Source of the DNA: Neofusicoccum parvum
Taxonomy: Eukaryota; Ascomycota; Dothideomycetes; Botryosphaeriales; Botryosphaeriaceae
Assembly (NCBI GenBank): GCA_020912385.1
Contig: CP087215.1
Coordinates: 1,798,001-1,862,000 of the forward strand
Reading direction: 5' to 3'
DNA: 64,000 nucleotides
Made by a program: the position numbers and the translations under genes. The notes beneath the pieces were generated by a model. It did not search any database. It was not told where the DNA came from and was given only the letters and a program-made list of their open reading frames with translations. This document shows positions 1-11,394 of this stretch, piece by piece. Every line of letters begins with the position of its first letter. The first letter of the stretch is position 1.

Positions 1-148
1 TCTCGGTGTCATTGTTGCCATCGATATATTGAGATAGTGCGCCACCGTCGATATAGACGAAATTTCCGAGAACGACTGAACGGTGTTTTGATCGTCTGAT
101 GAAGTTGGACGCCGATGGATCACTTGATTGTCGGCGCTCGATGTTCAT
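1..148 (-). CDS. kelch/galactose-oxidase-like beta-propeller protein, 5' part only
   Basis: The reading frame runs leftwards from an ATG at 148 and leaves the window open. About 49 residues are visible, including the stretch HRSVVLGNFVYIDGG followed by LSQYIDG. This matches the first blade of fungal kelch-repeat / galactose-oxidase-like proteins, where a basic RR..HRSVVLG segment leads into YIDGG. In that family the propeller is usually followed by a transmembrane segment and a cytoplasmic tail, which would lie outside this window. No signal peptide is visible after this ATG. The frame stays open for some distance upstream, so an earlier start or an upstream exon is possible. Identification rests on one short motif block and is moderate. 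Confidence 0.55.
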   Translation of the reverse strand, partial: MNIERRQSSDPSASNFIRRSKHRSVVLGNFVYIDGGALSQYIDGNNDTE

Positions 149-3100
149 CTTATCGAATCTCTGATCATGGGGACGCTGAGATGAAGAGGCTCTACCGTAA
201 CTGGCAAGATGCCCTATTTCACAGATGATCAGAATCTTATGACATGATCTTGGAAGTAAACATAGCGTATCGCAAGGTGGGGACGGGAAGGAAAAACGAG
301 GAGCGAATGATTGGTCCGAATATTCTAGAGAAGAATGGCGGAAATTTGATGAATAAGTACCAAGAAGAGGGGTATTCCCGACTTAATCCCTGGTCACGTC
401 TTTTGACACGTGTCTGCTGATCATACTGTTTTTGTTGCTGAGTACGAACCACTAAGCTTTCTATGGGCGGTCATCACATGTGGAGTCACTACTCTATATA
501 GCGAGAAGATTTCTGTATCAAATCGCAGCTTGATGAAGTCGAGATGATTTCTCCCTCTCCTTCCCAAGAATCGCACACGCGCTCAATGTATCAATACACA
601 CGTGCCGATTCAAAATTTATGCCCATGACTCCAGTGCCGTGGGGGCTAAAAAATCGTCCGATCAGAGGCCTCCGTATTACACAAGCTAACCACCAAAGCG
701 GCCGCATTGCTGTTGCCTGCAGCACCCCATGTAAGTGATATTGGAGTGGAGCACACCGCAATACGAGTCACGAGATCAGTTTAGCACTGATCATTCGTCC
801 AGGCTTCTAGAAAAGACAGCTGCAACTTCTCTCGAACTCGTTTTTCCTCTCTCGTGGCACGAGGCCTTAAGCCCTTTTACCTTCTTTCGTCCAGCTGTCA
901 GATTCATGACGTCCGGCTCATTGGTGCATTTGCCATTTCTGTGTCCATTAGGTTGTTGCCGTGCCACTCGGTTATACGGCACGGCTCTTGTTTCGCTTCT
1001 CTTCGCTTGCCTCTTGGCCGCTTGAGTCTTGCCCGAGGTCTCGCCCCATCACACAGTGTGCTTCAACTCCTGTGCGAAATAAATGCTGTTACGATACATA
1101 CGACATGGCGAAGAAACTATCTTACTACTTCTACGCGCTCTTATAGGCTGTATAAACCAACTGCATAGCGATTGTTTTCTTTCTGGATCACATTTAAACC
1201 TTCTTCATCATATCGCTCGAGTCGCCACCATTCCTAATTTTCCCTACGCTCTATACTCCAAGGAGTCTACTCTGCTTTAAAGTCACGATAATCTCGTTTC
1301 TCGTGGCTTTACGTTGTGTCTCCGGTACTACGAGAGAACATAGAAAAATGGCGCTAAAATGTCGACTGAGCAATTATACGGACAATACGGAGCCGCGCGA
1401 CGTACAATATACAATGGTACCTGCTTTTTCGACCTCTCCTTTCTATATCATAACTCCCCATAGCCATATTTTAACCCTACCTTATAAGTAATAGCCGTAG
1501 TATACGCTTTATATATATACCGGCTATATAAAGTTCTACCGTATTCTCTTACTCTTATTAAGTAGACTCTCCAAAATCAGGAGGTTCTGCGCTCAGGAGG
1601 GAAAACATCGTCTTGGCTTCTACCCAGGTGTTTCCTGTTGATAAAGTAGACATGCGCCATGAAATGAGTTTATTTATATCTTTATGGTGCGGCCAGTGCT
1701 TCTCCAAATATGGGAACGCGCTTCACGTGAGGCAATTCTGGTCTTGTAAGCATCATAGCCCACTCTAAAGCTTTGCAGTTGGCAATCGAGTTGCGCGAAC
1801 TTAATTGAATTCTCTGGAAACCCCAAAGTTGCCTATGAAAACAAATTTCCGTGGCTGAAGCGTATGAATTTACGCTCACTTTCATATTTAGTCTATGCTC
1901 AATTACTATGAAACCTGAAAGGTGTGTCGATCAACCAGCTCACTCGCCAGCCAGCCACAGCATGAGTACGGTTGCTGCTTGGCTACTGGCTCTACACAAT
2001 TAAGTGTCGTGGCGCACTCTTTACCAACCGATGCACAAGCGCAAATATTCCAGTTGAGTTTGAGATTGTTTTCTCGAAAATGAGATAAGACGAAAGAAAA
2101 GCAAAGTTTCAACAAGAAATTACGACAGAAAACTGCTCACAAGCTGTGGTGAACGCCTTCGTAATTTTACAAAATCTTACCAAGCTGGTCGGGAGCGGTG
2201 TTTCGATTGCTCTCTCATTTTGCTGTTCCCTCTCCATTACACCCGATGGCTGAGCACGTTTTAAAAGCAAGCTTTGGAAGCTATCATATTGCATATCCCA
2301 GGATATATGTGCGAATAATATGTTATTGTCTGTACTATTTGTACCCCAAGTGCAAAGAAGAATACATACGGATTAGTCTCGCCAAGTTTCAGGGGAGGAA
2401 GAGGATGGTTGACGCGTCTCTGTGTTGGCCGAATGCGACTGACAATAGGAGAACGAGCGCATGAGAATCGCAGGGGTGAGACCACGTATTTGTAGGGGAT
2501 TGCTTCGTCTCTGAGATTGCAGAAACACGTTTATGTTATAAAAGATATTCACTCAGGAGCGATCGGTCAAATGTGCGCGAATCCTTGCATTGAAAATTTG
2601 TTTTCTTAGCGAACGTCCGTTCAAAGGCCCTATCTTCGATACCTCTCATCATCAGCGCTGGGTCCAAGGAACTGGTATGGAAGTCAAGACACACCTTGAA
2701 AGGAATTGGCACCTTCTAGTGCGCTTCCAGAAGCTCCATCGAAGTATATTTTGACTTCAGATCCTCTCCACATGTTTTTCTTGTCCCCCCCACCTCGGTC
2801 ACCGTAGGGATCCTGTTCCATCGCAAATCGCAACACAACCACTCAGTCTCTGCCAATGGCAACCATAGGCTTCGACGGATCCGCGATCAGTACGCTTGCT
2901 GGCTCGAGAGATATCTGACCTGTATTAGGCCCCACTCCACGAGAGATGCGGTCTGTCAGAGCTGACGAGACCCCAGCCTGTGTTTCTCCTTTGGCCCCAT
3001 GGCAGATTCAACGGACACCCGCTTTTCTGCGCACAGGTTCCATTGCCAATACTGGTAGTCCTGGGGCTCCAGTCGCGGCGGCTGACTGGGATGCGCCCCT

Positions 3101-4388
3101 TTATTTAAAATCTCTCAGACGTTACAATGCTGCCCCTGTGTCCGGTTTTTCCCGCCATCACCTTCCACTGTCTTCATCTCCATATTCTTTGCCCGTTATC
3201 AATTATCGAAATAGCAAGAGCTCGGAAAGGAGGGTTGGAGACGGGGGACGTGGTGTACGGTGATGCGACTTCGTCTGCAAACATCCATTCGGATTAGCGA
3301 TAAAGCTCCCAAGAATACCTCAACATTCCAAGGCGAGATTTTCACACCCTAGATGCCAACTCAGAACGATGGAAGCTGGCGATGTTGTCTTGGAACGTCT
3401 GCTGTACTCACTGATCTGAATTTCTGACAAGGCAGGAGAAATCGGACGCTCCGGCGCCGTCATGCGATGCCTTTTCTTCGACTCCAGCAAAGCAAAGAGG
3501 GAAGGAACAGGCGCTCTGTCTGTTCCCAAACAGCCGGATTGGTGTGTAGTAAGAGTCGGGTTGATGGTGAGGAGGTTAAGGCTTATGAGATGTCGAAGTA
3601 GCCTTGCGACCGCTGTGACACAGCACAGCCGAGCATGTCTGACGCAGAGCAGACGCTGCCCCGCTCCGGACAAAGCCAGGACTATGCTTTTTCAGCGCTG
3701 CTGGAGCGAGCTCTCGTATTGGCGGGGATCCATCCCTCCACGGCTTGCTCAAAGATTTTGCAGAATTTGCCTGCAAGTCTTCCGCTGACAGAACACTCTC
3801 AAGCGATACCTCCATCGTCGGACCAAGCCCTACAATCACCCATCCGCGAGTCTGCTTGTTTCGAAACTCGAGGCCTCCGTGCAGCTCCCCGGGAATGAGA
3901 CCCTGAAGGGCGCCAACGAGGCGCGCCAAGCATCAAGCGTCATCACCCGCTCCTGCCCCCCTGTGAGGGTGGGTGTGTGTTCACAATTTTCCAAACAGCG
4001 CCGCCCGTACACCCTTCAACAACGCGCGGTGCCGCTGCAGCGCTTGCTCTCCCAAGCCCACACTCCGTCCCGCAACGTCGACTTCCACGTCTATATGCCG
4101 AACACAGCCTCGGAACACGCCACCTCTTCACCTCCATCGCGCCCCACGCTTTGCACGACTTTTCCGCTTGATCGCGCTTATCTTTAACATCCAGAGGTGC
4201 CTCGAGTCTGCGCTGCGCCTGATCCTCCCCTGTATCCCTCTTTCCGCGGGCGCGCAGATCAACGTGTAGCCGGCAGTCGCTCGCGCACATACTCCGGGCG
4301 GGCAAAGACTTCATCTCACCATCTCCTTGTCGGTCAGTACCCAACCTCTTGAGCTGCGTAGCCTTCGATTCTTAAGACTCACTACGAA
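149..4388. other. gene-poor stretch, no supported gene
   Basis: About 4.2 kb in which I recognise no coding gene. The open frames are short, start mostly at non-ATG codons and lack family motifs. Roughly 1360-1560 is rich in TA dinucleotides (runs such as TATATATATA near 1511), which is compatible with an old RIP-mutated repeat. From about 3900 onwards the sequence becomes GC-richer and probably includes the promoter and leader of the gene starting at 4389. A minus-strand frame at 3576-3929 is discussed among the rejected items. Confidence 0.5.
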
Positions 4389-5303
4389 ATGCTTCTAGCT
4401 ACACATCCTCTCCAACACCCTCATTACCCTACCCTGAGACTCGAACATCCATTGCTTGTAATACCTGCAATGCATCTTCTCACCGTACCCGGGCAACAGG
4501 GCGACGCGGCATCCCCACAAGGTCATGATGGATCCCGTAATATGATTTTGCGACTGCGGCGGCAAAGGTCAATTACTGCCTTGGTCGATTCAACACTCCT
4601 GACTTTCCAAGATCCTGCCACCGATGGCGCACCCCACAGAGTCGAAGTTACTCACCACTGGGGATCGATCGCAATGAGTGCCACAAAGGACATGTTAAAT
4701 AGTGCCATGGGTTATGTGGAGGTATATACCCAGTTCACGGTGCACCCAGAATTTAGACACCGTGCTCACTTTTTGTAGCCTCCACCGGAACTTCCTGTCT
4801 ATGACATCACTCTTGGACCTGGCGAAGTTCCATTCCGAGCGAGGGTAGAACTTCCTCATTCCCGAAAGAAAAGTACCATCAGAATCATAGATGTTGATAC
4901 TGGGTATGTTCCACCACTCTCTCCCCTATAAATTATCTACCATATACATCATACCTAATTACAGTCCCACAGGGAAAAGGTAGAAGGTGCTGCCGTGCTG
5001 CCCAAAAGTCTGGCTGACCGTCTATCCAACATCTCTCGGCAATGCCTCGCGCCGAACACGCGGCACAAAACAATCTATGTCGATGGCAACGGGCTTGAGC
5101 TCTGTGGTCTCTTTCGCGCAACTTGCGCTTTCCCCAATTGCTATTACTTCGATTCCGGTAGGACATACCGCTGGTATTGGGTGATAGTGAACGATGAGAA
5201 GAACGTCTTGGAAGAGTGTGCTTTTATTCCACACAATCTTGGCCCTAGGGGAGAGAGGACTCTACTTCCCACGTCTACAGGTATAGTTGCTTTCCCAAGT
5301 TAA
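4389..5303 (+). CDS. orphan fungal protein, three exons
   Basis: I do not recognise the family. The model has exons 4389-4721, 4779-4903 and 4973-5303, giving 262 residues. The two introns (57 and 69 nt) are GT-AG and join the frames in phase 0 and phase 2. Of two possible acceptors for intron 2 (before 4967 and before 4973), only the second keeps the frame. The middle of the product, from PPPELPVYDITLGPGEVPF to DVDTGEKVEGAAVLPKSLA, looks like ordinary beta-rich folded protein. The last third has several cysteines (CLAP, ELCGLF, TCAFPNC) and an aromatic block YRWYWVIVND. The N-terminal 40 residues are low complexity, so the true start may be a later ATG. No signal peptide or membrane segment is seen. 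Confidence 0.6.
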
Positions 5304-5658
5304 AGCGATGCCTATTTCTTTCCTGGGTGTAGTAAAAGGAAATACGGACCGTTCAAGCTTTATACCCGCTATTATTCCCCTACGCTCTGTCTCCGTTTGC
5401 TTAGCAGGAATTTTTATTGTTAACGTCAATTATCGTTTCTCATGCACGGAGTGAGGTTGGCATGTGTGTATAGTTCGTCATTTATGATTAGCTGTGGTAT
5501 TTACTACTCATAGAAACAGTTCCATTAACTGATTGCATGTCCCCATCATTCAAAGTCAGATACCCCAGTAAAATAGAAATTAAGTCGCTATGTCGTGAAG
5601 GAAAGGCTATGAACGGTAAGTGCTTGCCGGCACAACTTGTGTATCAACTCAGTTTCCC
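5304..5658. other. intergenic, convergent 3' ends
   Basis: AT-rich spacer between the 3' ends of the orphan gene on the plus strand and the DUF6594 gene on the minus strand. It probably holds both 3' UTRs. Nothing else is seen. Confidence 0.5.
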
Positions 5659-7094
5659 TTATGTGCTGGATGTGGCATTGGAACCGATGAAGACGATATT
5701 CACAGCGCTGTAAGCTGCAGACGCTGCAAAGACCTGCATCGGCTGGGCCTCGGTGAAAATGTAGAGGACAAAAGCAGCCAGAAGATTGAAGACGGCCAGC
5801 AAGCCGAGCCGCACGTTGGTGTTTGGAGTGAAGTAAAGAACCACTACGGACACAATGGGTACGGTGGCAGTGACTGCGCTTGTAGCCGCTGTCGTCCATC
5901 TAAGCAAGGTCTTGTCCTCGAGGCTTCGATTCTTCAAGACTTTGTGCCACAACGATTCTGGGTCCAGTATCCGTTTCGCCAGCTTTTTGAAGATCAATTC
6001 GTTGAAAGGATCCCGTTTGGAAAGTGGCACCCAGGTGATCAGCTCATTCACGTGCCCTGTTTCGCCCAGATCTCCATTGCTACTTCCCCAGAGAAGCTTG
6101 TCGTCGCCCTGTAGAGCATCTTTCATCCCGAAATCTCTCGAATCGAGACAGCGTTGAATCCATTCGAGATCATAGGAATCGGGTGCTTCGTAAGCAAGGG
6201 TCCTTTGCTGTTGGAGTGTTGATGAACAACGATGATCCATTGATGATTGGCATGAAGAGGAAGAGGGTGGGTGACCCGCTTGCCTCTTATACGAGTGATT
6301 GTGGCTAAGCTATGTGGTGTGATATAAGGAGACCTTGAAACACGTGATATCCAACATTTGCTGAATGAGCGCTTCATCTGATTGGGATAAGAAGTAATTA
6401 ATAAACGTACAGACTGGCGTATTATTTACCTCCATTTGGTTTGATATACGGCAATGAGACGAATAAGACTGGCTGAAAACTTACTATAGCGTTGAAGCTT
6501 CTCCCGAATCAGCATTGCCAGGTCCCATTGAGCGCAGTGCTTATGAGGTCTCCTCTCAACACAGCCCCATTCCTCGCACATTTTATGCTCATGGACCGAA
6601 GTGCCCCGGGGAGAAGAGTTCTCCCCATTGTCATGACTTCCAGGAACGTCGGTGTCCGGGGGAGTAGCATCTCTCAATGCCTTCCAATCCCCCGCAAGGC
6701 GCAACCCGCTGTCTCTTCTCGCGTCCTCCGTCTGGAGTGCTTTCAGCTTTTTCTCAAGACCCACCAGCTCCGCCTGCATATATAGTAGATTCTGTGCGTT
6801 GAGATATCCAAAGCGTCGGAATATCCCCATCTGCGGACGCAGACCCATCAACTCGGCGAGTCTGGGGTGGCCTGCAGGCATGGCGAGCTCTTGCGGCTGA
6901 GTGGCATTCCTGTTGGTAGTTGACGATTGATTTCTCCGGTAAGGCGTACCGCCTGACTGCTGAGTGAAGTTGTTTCCGTCGGATTGGGCGTTCTGCGGCA
7001 TCGTTGCCTGTCCCGGCGAGGAAGGTGGCGCATCGCTGGGCTCGGCCCTCGGCTGGCCAGAGTGATTGCTTTCAACATCGGGATACGGCGACAT
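5659..7094 (-). CDS. DUF6594 domain membrane protein
   Basis: Exons on the minus strand are 7094-6485, 6377-6334 and 6207-5659, giving 400 residues. The 44-nt middle exon restores the conserved run RYNEALIQQMLDITCFK. Residues 1-75 are rich in S, P, Q and N and look disordered. The DUF6594 core begins near residue 79 (HPRLAELMGL, then IFRRFGYLNAQNLLYMQAEL), continues through the helix-rich middle (YDLEWIQRCL, DPFNELIFKKLAKRI) and ends with three closely spaced hydrophobic segments at about 323-345, 350-370 and 376-394. This order, with a disordered head and a C-terminal membrane hairpin, is the family's usual layout. Its function is unknown. Both introns are GT-AG, of 107 and 126 nt. Confidence 0.88.
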
Positions 7095-8466
7095 CGGAGA
7101 TTGTTCTCAGTAAATAATCACTACAATGGATAGTCAAGGGAGAGAAATTTGACAGATGGAATCTCTGGTGTGAGCCGTAATATCAAACCTCTCTCAGCTT
7201 CAGCCTCGTGGTTCTTTCATCGAATATCCCGATAAGAACAAGAGTCCATAAGCCATCGGGAGAAAGTGTGGGGCTCGTATGCGTGCAGCGATGATGCATC
7301 GGAATTTGCATTTCCAGCCTCGCGCGTGGTGGCGTGGGTGCGGGGACGAAGGGCTGGATCACCGGTTACGCACACACGATGGCTACTTTGAGGAGTCAGA
7401 CATCATTTAGATGGTGTTCTGCGATACTGTCCAGCTTCTGGGGCTTTGGATACTAAGAGGGGTTAAGATCTGCTTCAGTGTGGCATGAAGAGGCAGGAAG
7501 GCGTCTGCAGATAAGGGACTCGGCGAGCTGAGGCCGGGATCTCGCCTTCTCGCCATGCAGGAAGTGATGCAAAGGAGATATTTAGGAAGCTCAAGAAGCA
7601 GTTTTGTGCTATGCGGACCCGCCGGAACCATGAAGTCGTATCGGAGCCGGGGCAAAGCTAATACCCTCAGCAAGTACATAAAGAGCAATGATTGTCATGT
7701 ATCTTTGAAGGCTCTTTTCGAAAGATGCACAGGCTTAACTGTATTGTTTCTCATTTTCTCTCTTTTTCGAATTTTTGGCGGTGGATCTCTCATCCTGTTC
7801 TCAATACGTTAGGGTCGTCTCAAGTAAGCTTAGTGAACCAGTCACCTCGGGCCACGTAAGATGTTGCAGGATATTTGTCCATATCTGTCTATGATAGCTG
7901 CAAATACCGTAGCTACGGGCCCAAAATCGTTCATTTGGATAGTAACATTCTTCACTTTTCGCCAGCGACAATTGCACGATCCGAATACCTGCTGAATGCG
8001 ACCTCCCACTTCGGTCACTTGCATAGTGTGTGTTACAATAGCTAACCAATTACGAAGCAATCCCCGACTCCGATGCAAGCTGACGGGGCAGTGCAGCTGC
8101 AATTCTGAAAATCAAGTTCTTCCACAAACCATGTGTGTCTGTGGCCCCGCAGATACGAGTAAATGAAATGAGTATTTTTGTAACGGCTGCCTACATGAGG
8201 CTATGTCTATGAGAAGTTTGCGATGAAAATGCAGCCTAGAGGACTTGCGTAGATTTTGCTGCTGGCATTCGTCCCTTCAAAAACAGTAACAAGAGAAGTT
8301 CTCATGTTACACTAGTGGCTTAGGTAGTACTGAGTTGACAATGGGTGACCGCTGCATGGGTAAGATGGCTGGACTCGCCTCTCTCAGCCCATCTGTCTTG
8401 CACCCTCCCTTCGCCATCTCTCCAGTTTCTGCCCTCATACAGATCGCAAAGGATAACGGACGAGCC
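7095..8466. other. intergenic, divergent promoters
   Basis: Lies between the 5' ends of the DUF6594 gene (minus) and the next plus-strand gene, so it should contain both promoters. Small open frames occur on both strands (for example minus 7407-7688) but show no family motif. Nothing further is recognised. Confidence 0.5.
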
Positions 8467-9262
8467 ATGGACATAATATCAATACCTTTCTCCAAGCTAC
8501 TTTCCTGCTTCGGCTTTGGAAGACGTGTAAACACTGAAGAGGTATCTGTCAACTCTCTCTCTCTCTCTCTCTTTAGTCCAACGGTCTCCTTGAAGCTCGA
8601 CCACCCAAGCCTTGACGTCTTCGCGACTAATAAGTGATATGAGGATTTCTTTAGGTTTACATACGCCCGGATGCATCTCTTCAGATACAGTTCAACAACC
8701 CAACACGAAGGAGAGATGACTGGTTCTTTCTCTCCGCTGTCGACAACGATGAGGGGAAGAACCTGATCCTCTTGAGCGTCATCGCAGAACTGAAAGCTAA
8801 AGACCGCATCGAACCTCTCGGACCAAAAGAACAAGTAGTCCACATACAGGGAAAGGAGCTGAGGCTGAAGGGAAAGATACGCCTTGAATGGAGGATGGCA
8901 AGACAGGACCGGAACGACCTTCCTCCATGCGACCACGGGATGAGCACACTGAATGAGAAGAAGAACGAACCTTTCCGGCCAGGGAACGGCGAAGCACTGT
9001 CAGAGGAAGGCGGACAACGGGCTGACACGTTCCATACAACACTGTTCTACGTGGCAGATGTTGCAAATCTTCCATATGATGCGACAATCTCGAGGGGAGC
9101 TATGCAGGATTGTAAGTTGAATCTTTGATGGTAGAGTTTATGAGAGTAGTTTACCTTGACTGCACACCAGTTGAAATCTGGAGACCGTTCCCTGTACTTC
9201 TTGGAGGGTATAGCTTGTACATATCACGCTCGATCCAAACTCTTTCGTTTATTTCATTATAA
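8467..9262 (+). CDS. uncharacterised protein with possible degenerate retropepsin-like fold
   Basis: Exons 8467-8541, 8655-9111 and 9171-9262 give 207 residues; the introns are 113 and 59 nt. I chose the ATG at 8467, which starts MDIISIPFSKLL; an in-frame ATG at 8341 would add 42 residues. The core has a hydrophobic strand (KNLILLSVIAEL), a polar stretch, VVHIQGKELRLKGKIRLEW, then after a charged loop TTLFYVADVANLPYDATISR and FEIWRPFPVLLGG. The order strand, loop, HIQG, GKIRLEW, FYV...YDA..SR resembles fungal retropepsin-like domains, but the D-T/S-G catalytic triplet is absent. The fold assignment is inference. Intron 1 contains a CT repeat near 8559-8572. The splice choice for intron 1 (113 nt rather than two very short introns) is the simplest one that keeps the frame. 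Confidence 0.55.
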
Positions 9263-10236
9263 CGCATGTATGTTCAACTTATTTATTAGAGCAGAAAAAT
9301 CTCATGCTCTAAGCCTCATAAAACGCTCCAACTCCTGACGCTCGCTAAACACCCCAAGCTCGTCATCACGTCTTCTTGTCCCCAAGCCCTCAAAACAATC
9401 TAGACCTCGCCTCCATCCACTCGTCACAGCCATGCGCCGCGCCCGAGCCACGGGCATCCACGTAAGCAAACAAAAGCACCCTTTCTCAAAACTGAAACCC
9501 GAAACACTATTATCATCACATGTTGACGTCTTGGAAGGCCGTTTCACGCCAAAGTAGTGTGCTTCTCTCGTCTCGGTATCGGATCTGTTACTGCCGCGGG
9601 AGGAACCGCAAAAGCTTCCAGAAGCTCTTGGTGTGGCGAGTGGTGAAACCAAAGGCGAGGCCGTCGCACTAAGAACCGCACTACAATGGATGCCGGAGGA
9701 CAGGGAAGCGCGCCAGTGCGTGTTGTTTTTACATGAGACGTTTCTTCGGGTATCACTTTGTAGGACTTGAGGGGAGTGGTGTCGTGCAGTAATGGGAGTT
9801 GATGGCGAAAGAGGGCTCTAGGCATTAAGGCGAGCGTCAATGATTTTTGAGAAGTTAATAAGATTGCAGACGCGGAGATACGAGAGGCGAGGAGACTGCT
9901 CTTCTTCTGGATGGAAGAATTGTTCCAATATATCGTTTCCGAAATTATGTGGGCTTCGGTCAAATGGTTGCAGTATCATCGCATCTTGAAATGCCTGATA
10001 TGCCGGGTCGATTCCGCAAACAGTCGGGCCCGAAAGCGACGACGCAATTGACAGAGCGAGCAAAAGCGGGCCCGGGTCGGGAGGCGGGAAGCCGAAGCCG
10101 CATCCTTCCCGCGCCCTTTGACAAGCTGCGCGATCCTTGCGGGCACTACATCACACGCTGCGCTTGCTTCAGACCTCTCCCAAACACGACGGTGCCATTA
10201 TCTCAATCCCCAACAGCTCGCCAACCCATTGCCAAA
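9263..10236. other. intergenic, upstream of serine dehydratase
   Basis: About 1 kb. Minus-strand open frames at 9302-9652, 9544-9963 and 9818-10063 overlap one another, begin at TTG or lack motifs, and could not be joined into a coherent product. The right end, from about 10000, is GC-rich and probably forms the promoter and leader of the gene at 10237. Confidence 0.45.
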
Positions 10237-11394
10237 ATGACCGCCTCCGACGTCCACGAGCTGCCCACCGACAAGCGCCCGTGGCGCACAACGCCGCTCG
10301 TCGAATCCGTCGCGCTCTCGCAAGCCGCCGGATGGTACATTCCCCACCCCCACCTATCCCAGCCCGCGGAACCCCAGCTAACACCCCAAAGCCGCATCTT
10401 CCTCAAACTCGAGAACCTCCAGCCCTCCGGCTCCTTCAAATCCCGGTGCGCCACCCCACCGCCCCCCCAACCGCCCCCCAACTAACCCCCGCCCCGCCGC
10501 AGCGGCATCGGCAACCACATGCACGCGGCGCTCCTCCGCGCGCCCGACCCGTCCGCGCTGCACTTCCATTCGTCGTCCGGCGGCAACGCGGGGCTGGCGT
10601 GCGTGCACGCGGCCAACGCGCTCGGCCGCCCGGCCACCGTCGTCGTGCCGCTCAGCACCAAGCCGGCCATGGTGGCGCGCCTGCGCCGCGCCGGCGCCCG
10701 CGACGTCGTCCAGGTCGGCGCCACCTGGGCCGATGCCGACGCCCACCTGCGCCGCGTCGTGCTGGCTGGCCGCCCTGAGGCGGTGTATGTGCCGCCGTTC
10801 GACCATCCGGATGTGTGGGAGGGGAATGCCGGGTTGGTGCGGGAGGTGAGGGGGCAGTTGGTGGAGGGGGGTGTGGAGGGGGGGAGGCCGGCGGTGATGG
10901 TTTGTAGTGTGGGGGGTGGGGGGTTGTTTAGTGGGTTGTGTCAGGGGTTAGAGGAGGTGGGGTGGGGGGCCGGGAGTGAGAGGCCGGTGACGGTGGTCGC
11001 GGCCGAGACGGAGGGGGCGGCGAGTTTGTATGAGAGTGTGCGGAAGGGGGAGCTGGTCACGCTGGATGGGATTAAGAGCTTGGCGACGAGCTTGGGGGCG
11101 GTGCGCGTTGCGGAGAAGGCGCTGGAGAATGGGCTGAAGGAGAATGTGAGGTGTGTGACGGTGACTGATGGGGAGGCGGCGATGGGATGTTTGAGGCTGG
11201 CGGATGAGGAGCGGCTGTTGGTCGAGATGGCGTGTGGCGTCAATGCTGCGCTGTGCTATGGAGGGAGGCTGGAAAAAGCAGTGGGACGGAGATTGGGCAA
11301 AGATGAGGTGGTTGTGATTGTCGTGTGCGGCGGGAGCAACGTCACGGTTGAGATGCTGGCAGAGTGGCGGAAGGAGTTTGGGAATGAGCTGTGA
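10237..11394 (+). CDS. L-serine/L-threonine dehydratase (PLP-dependent)
   Basis: A PLP enzyme of fold type II that deaminates L-serine to pyruvate and L-threonine to 2-oxobutyrate, presumably in the cytosol. Exons 10237-10445 and 10503-11394 give 366 residues. The 57-nt intron is almost pure C and interrupts codon 70 inside the cofactor motif GSFKSRG. The Schiff-base lysine is K68. Other family marks are SSSGGNAGLACVHAANALGR, the phosphate-binding loop SVGGGGLFSG, and ATSLGAV and VCGGSNVT near the C terminus. Length and motif order match the eukaryotic serine dehydratase / Cha1 group. Third codon positions are mostly C up to about 10790 and mostly G after it, leaving dense G-runs at 10865-10975. 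Confidence 0.92.

Noticed and set aside
3576..3929. Minus-strand 117-codon frame with GELHGGLEFRNKQTRGWVI
   Set aside because: It reads protein-like, but starts at TTG, lacks an upstream ATG before an in-frame stop, and could not be spliced to neighbouring frames. Worth a translated search only.
8307..8936. 209-codon minus-strand frame
   Set aside because: Antisense to the spliced plus-strand gene at 8467-9262, whose three exons make a more coherent product.
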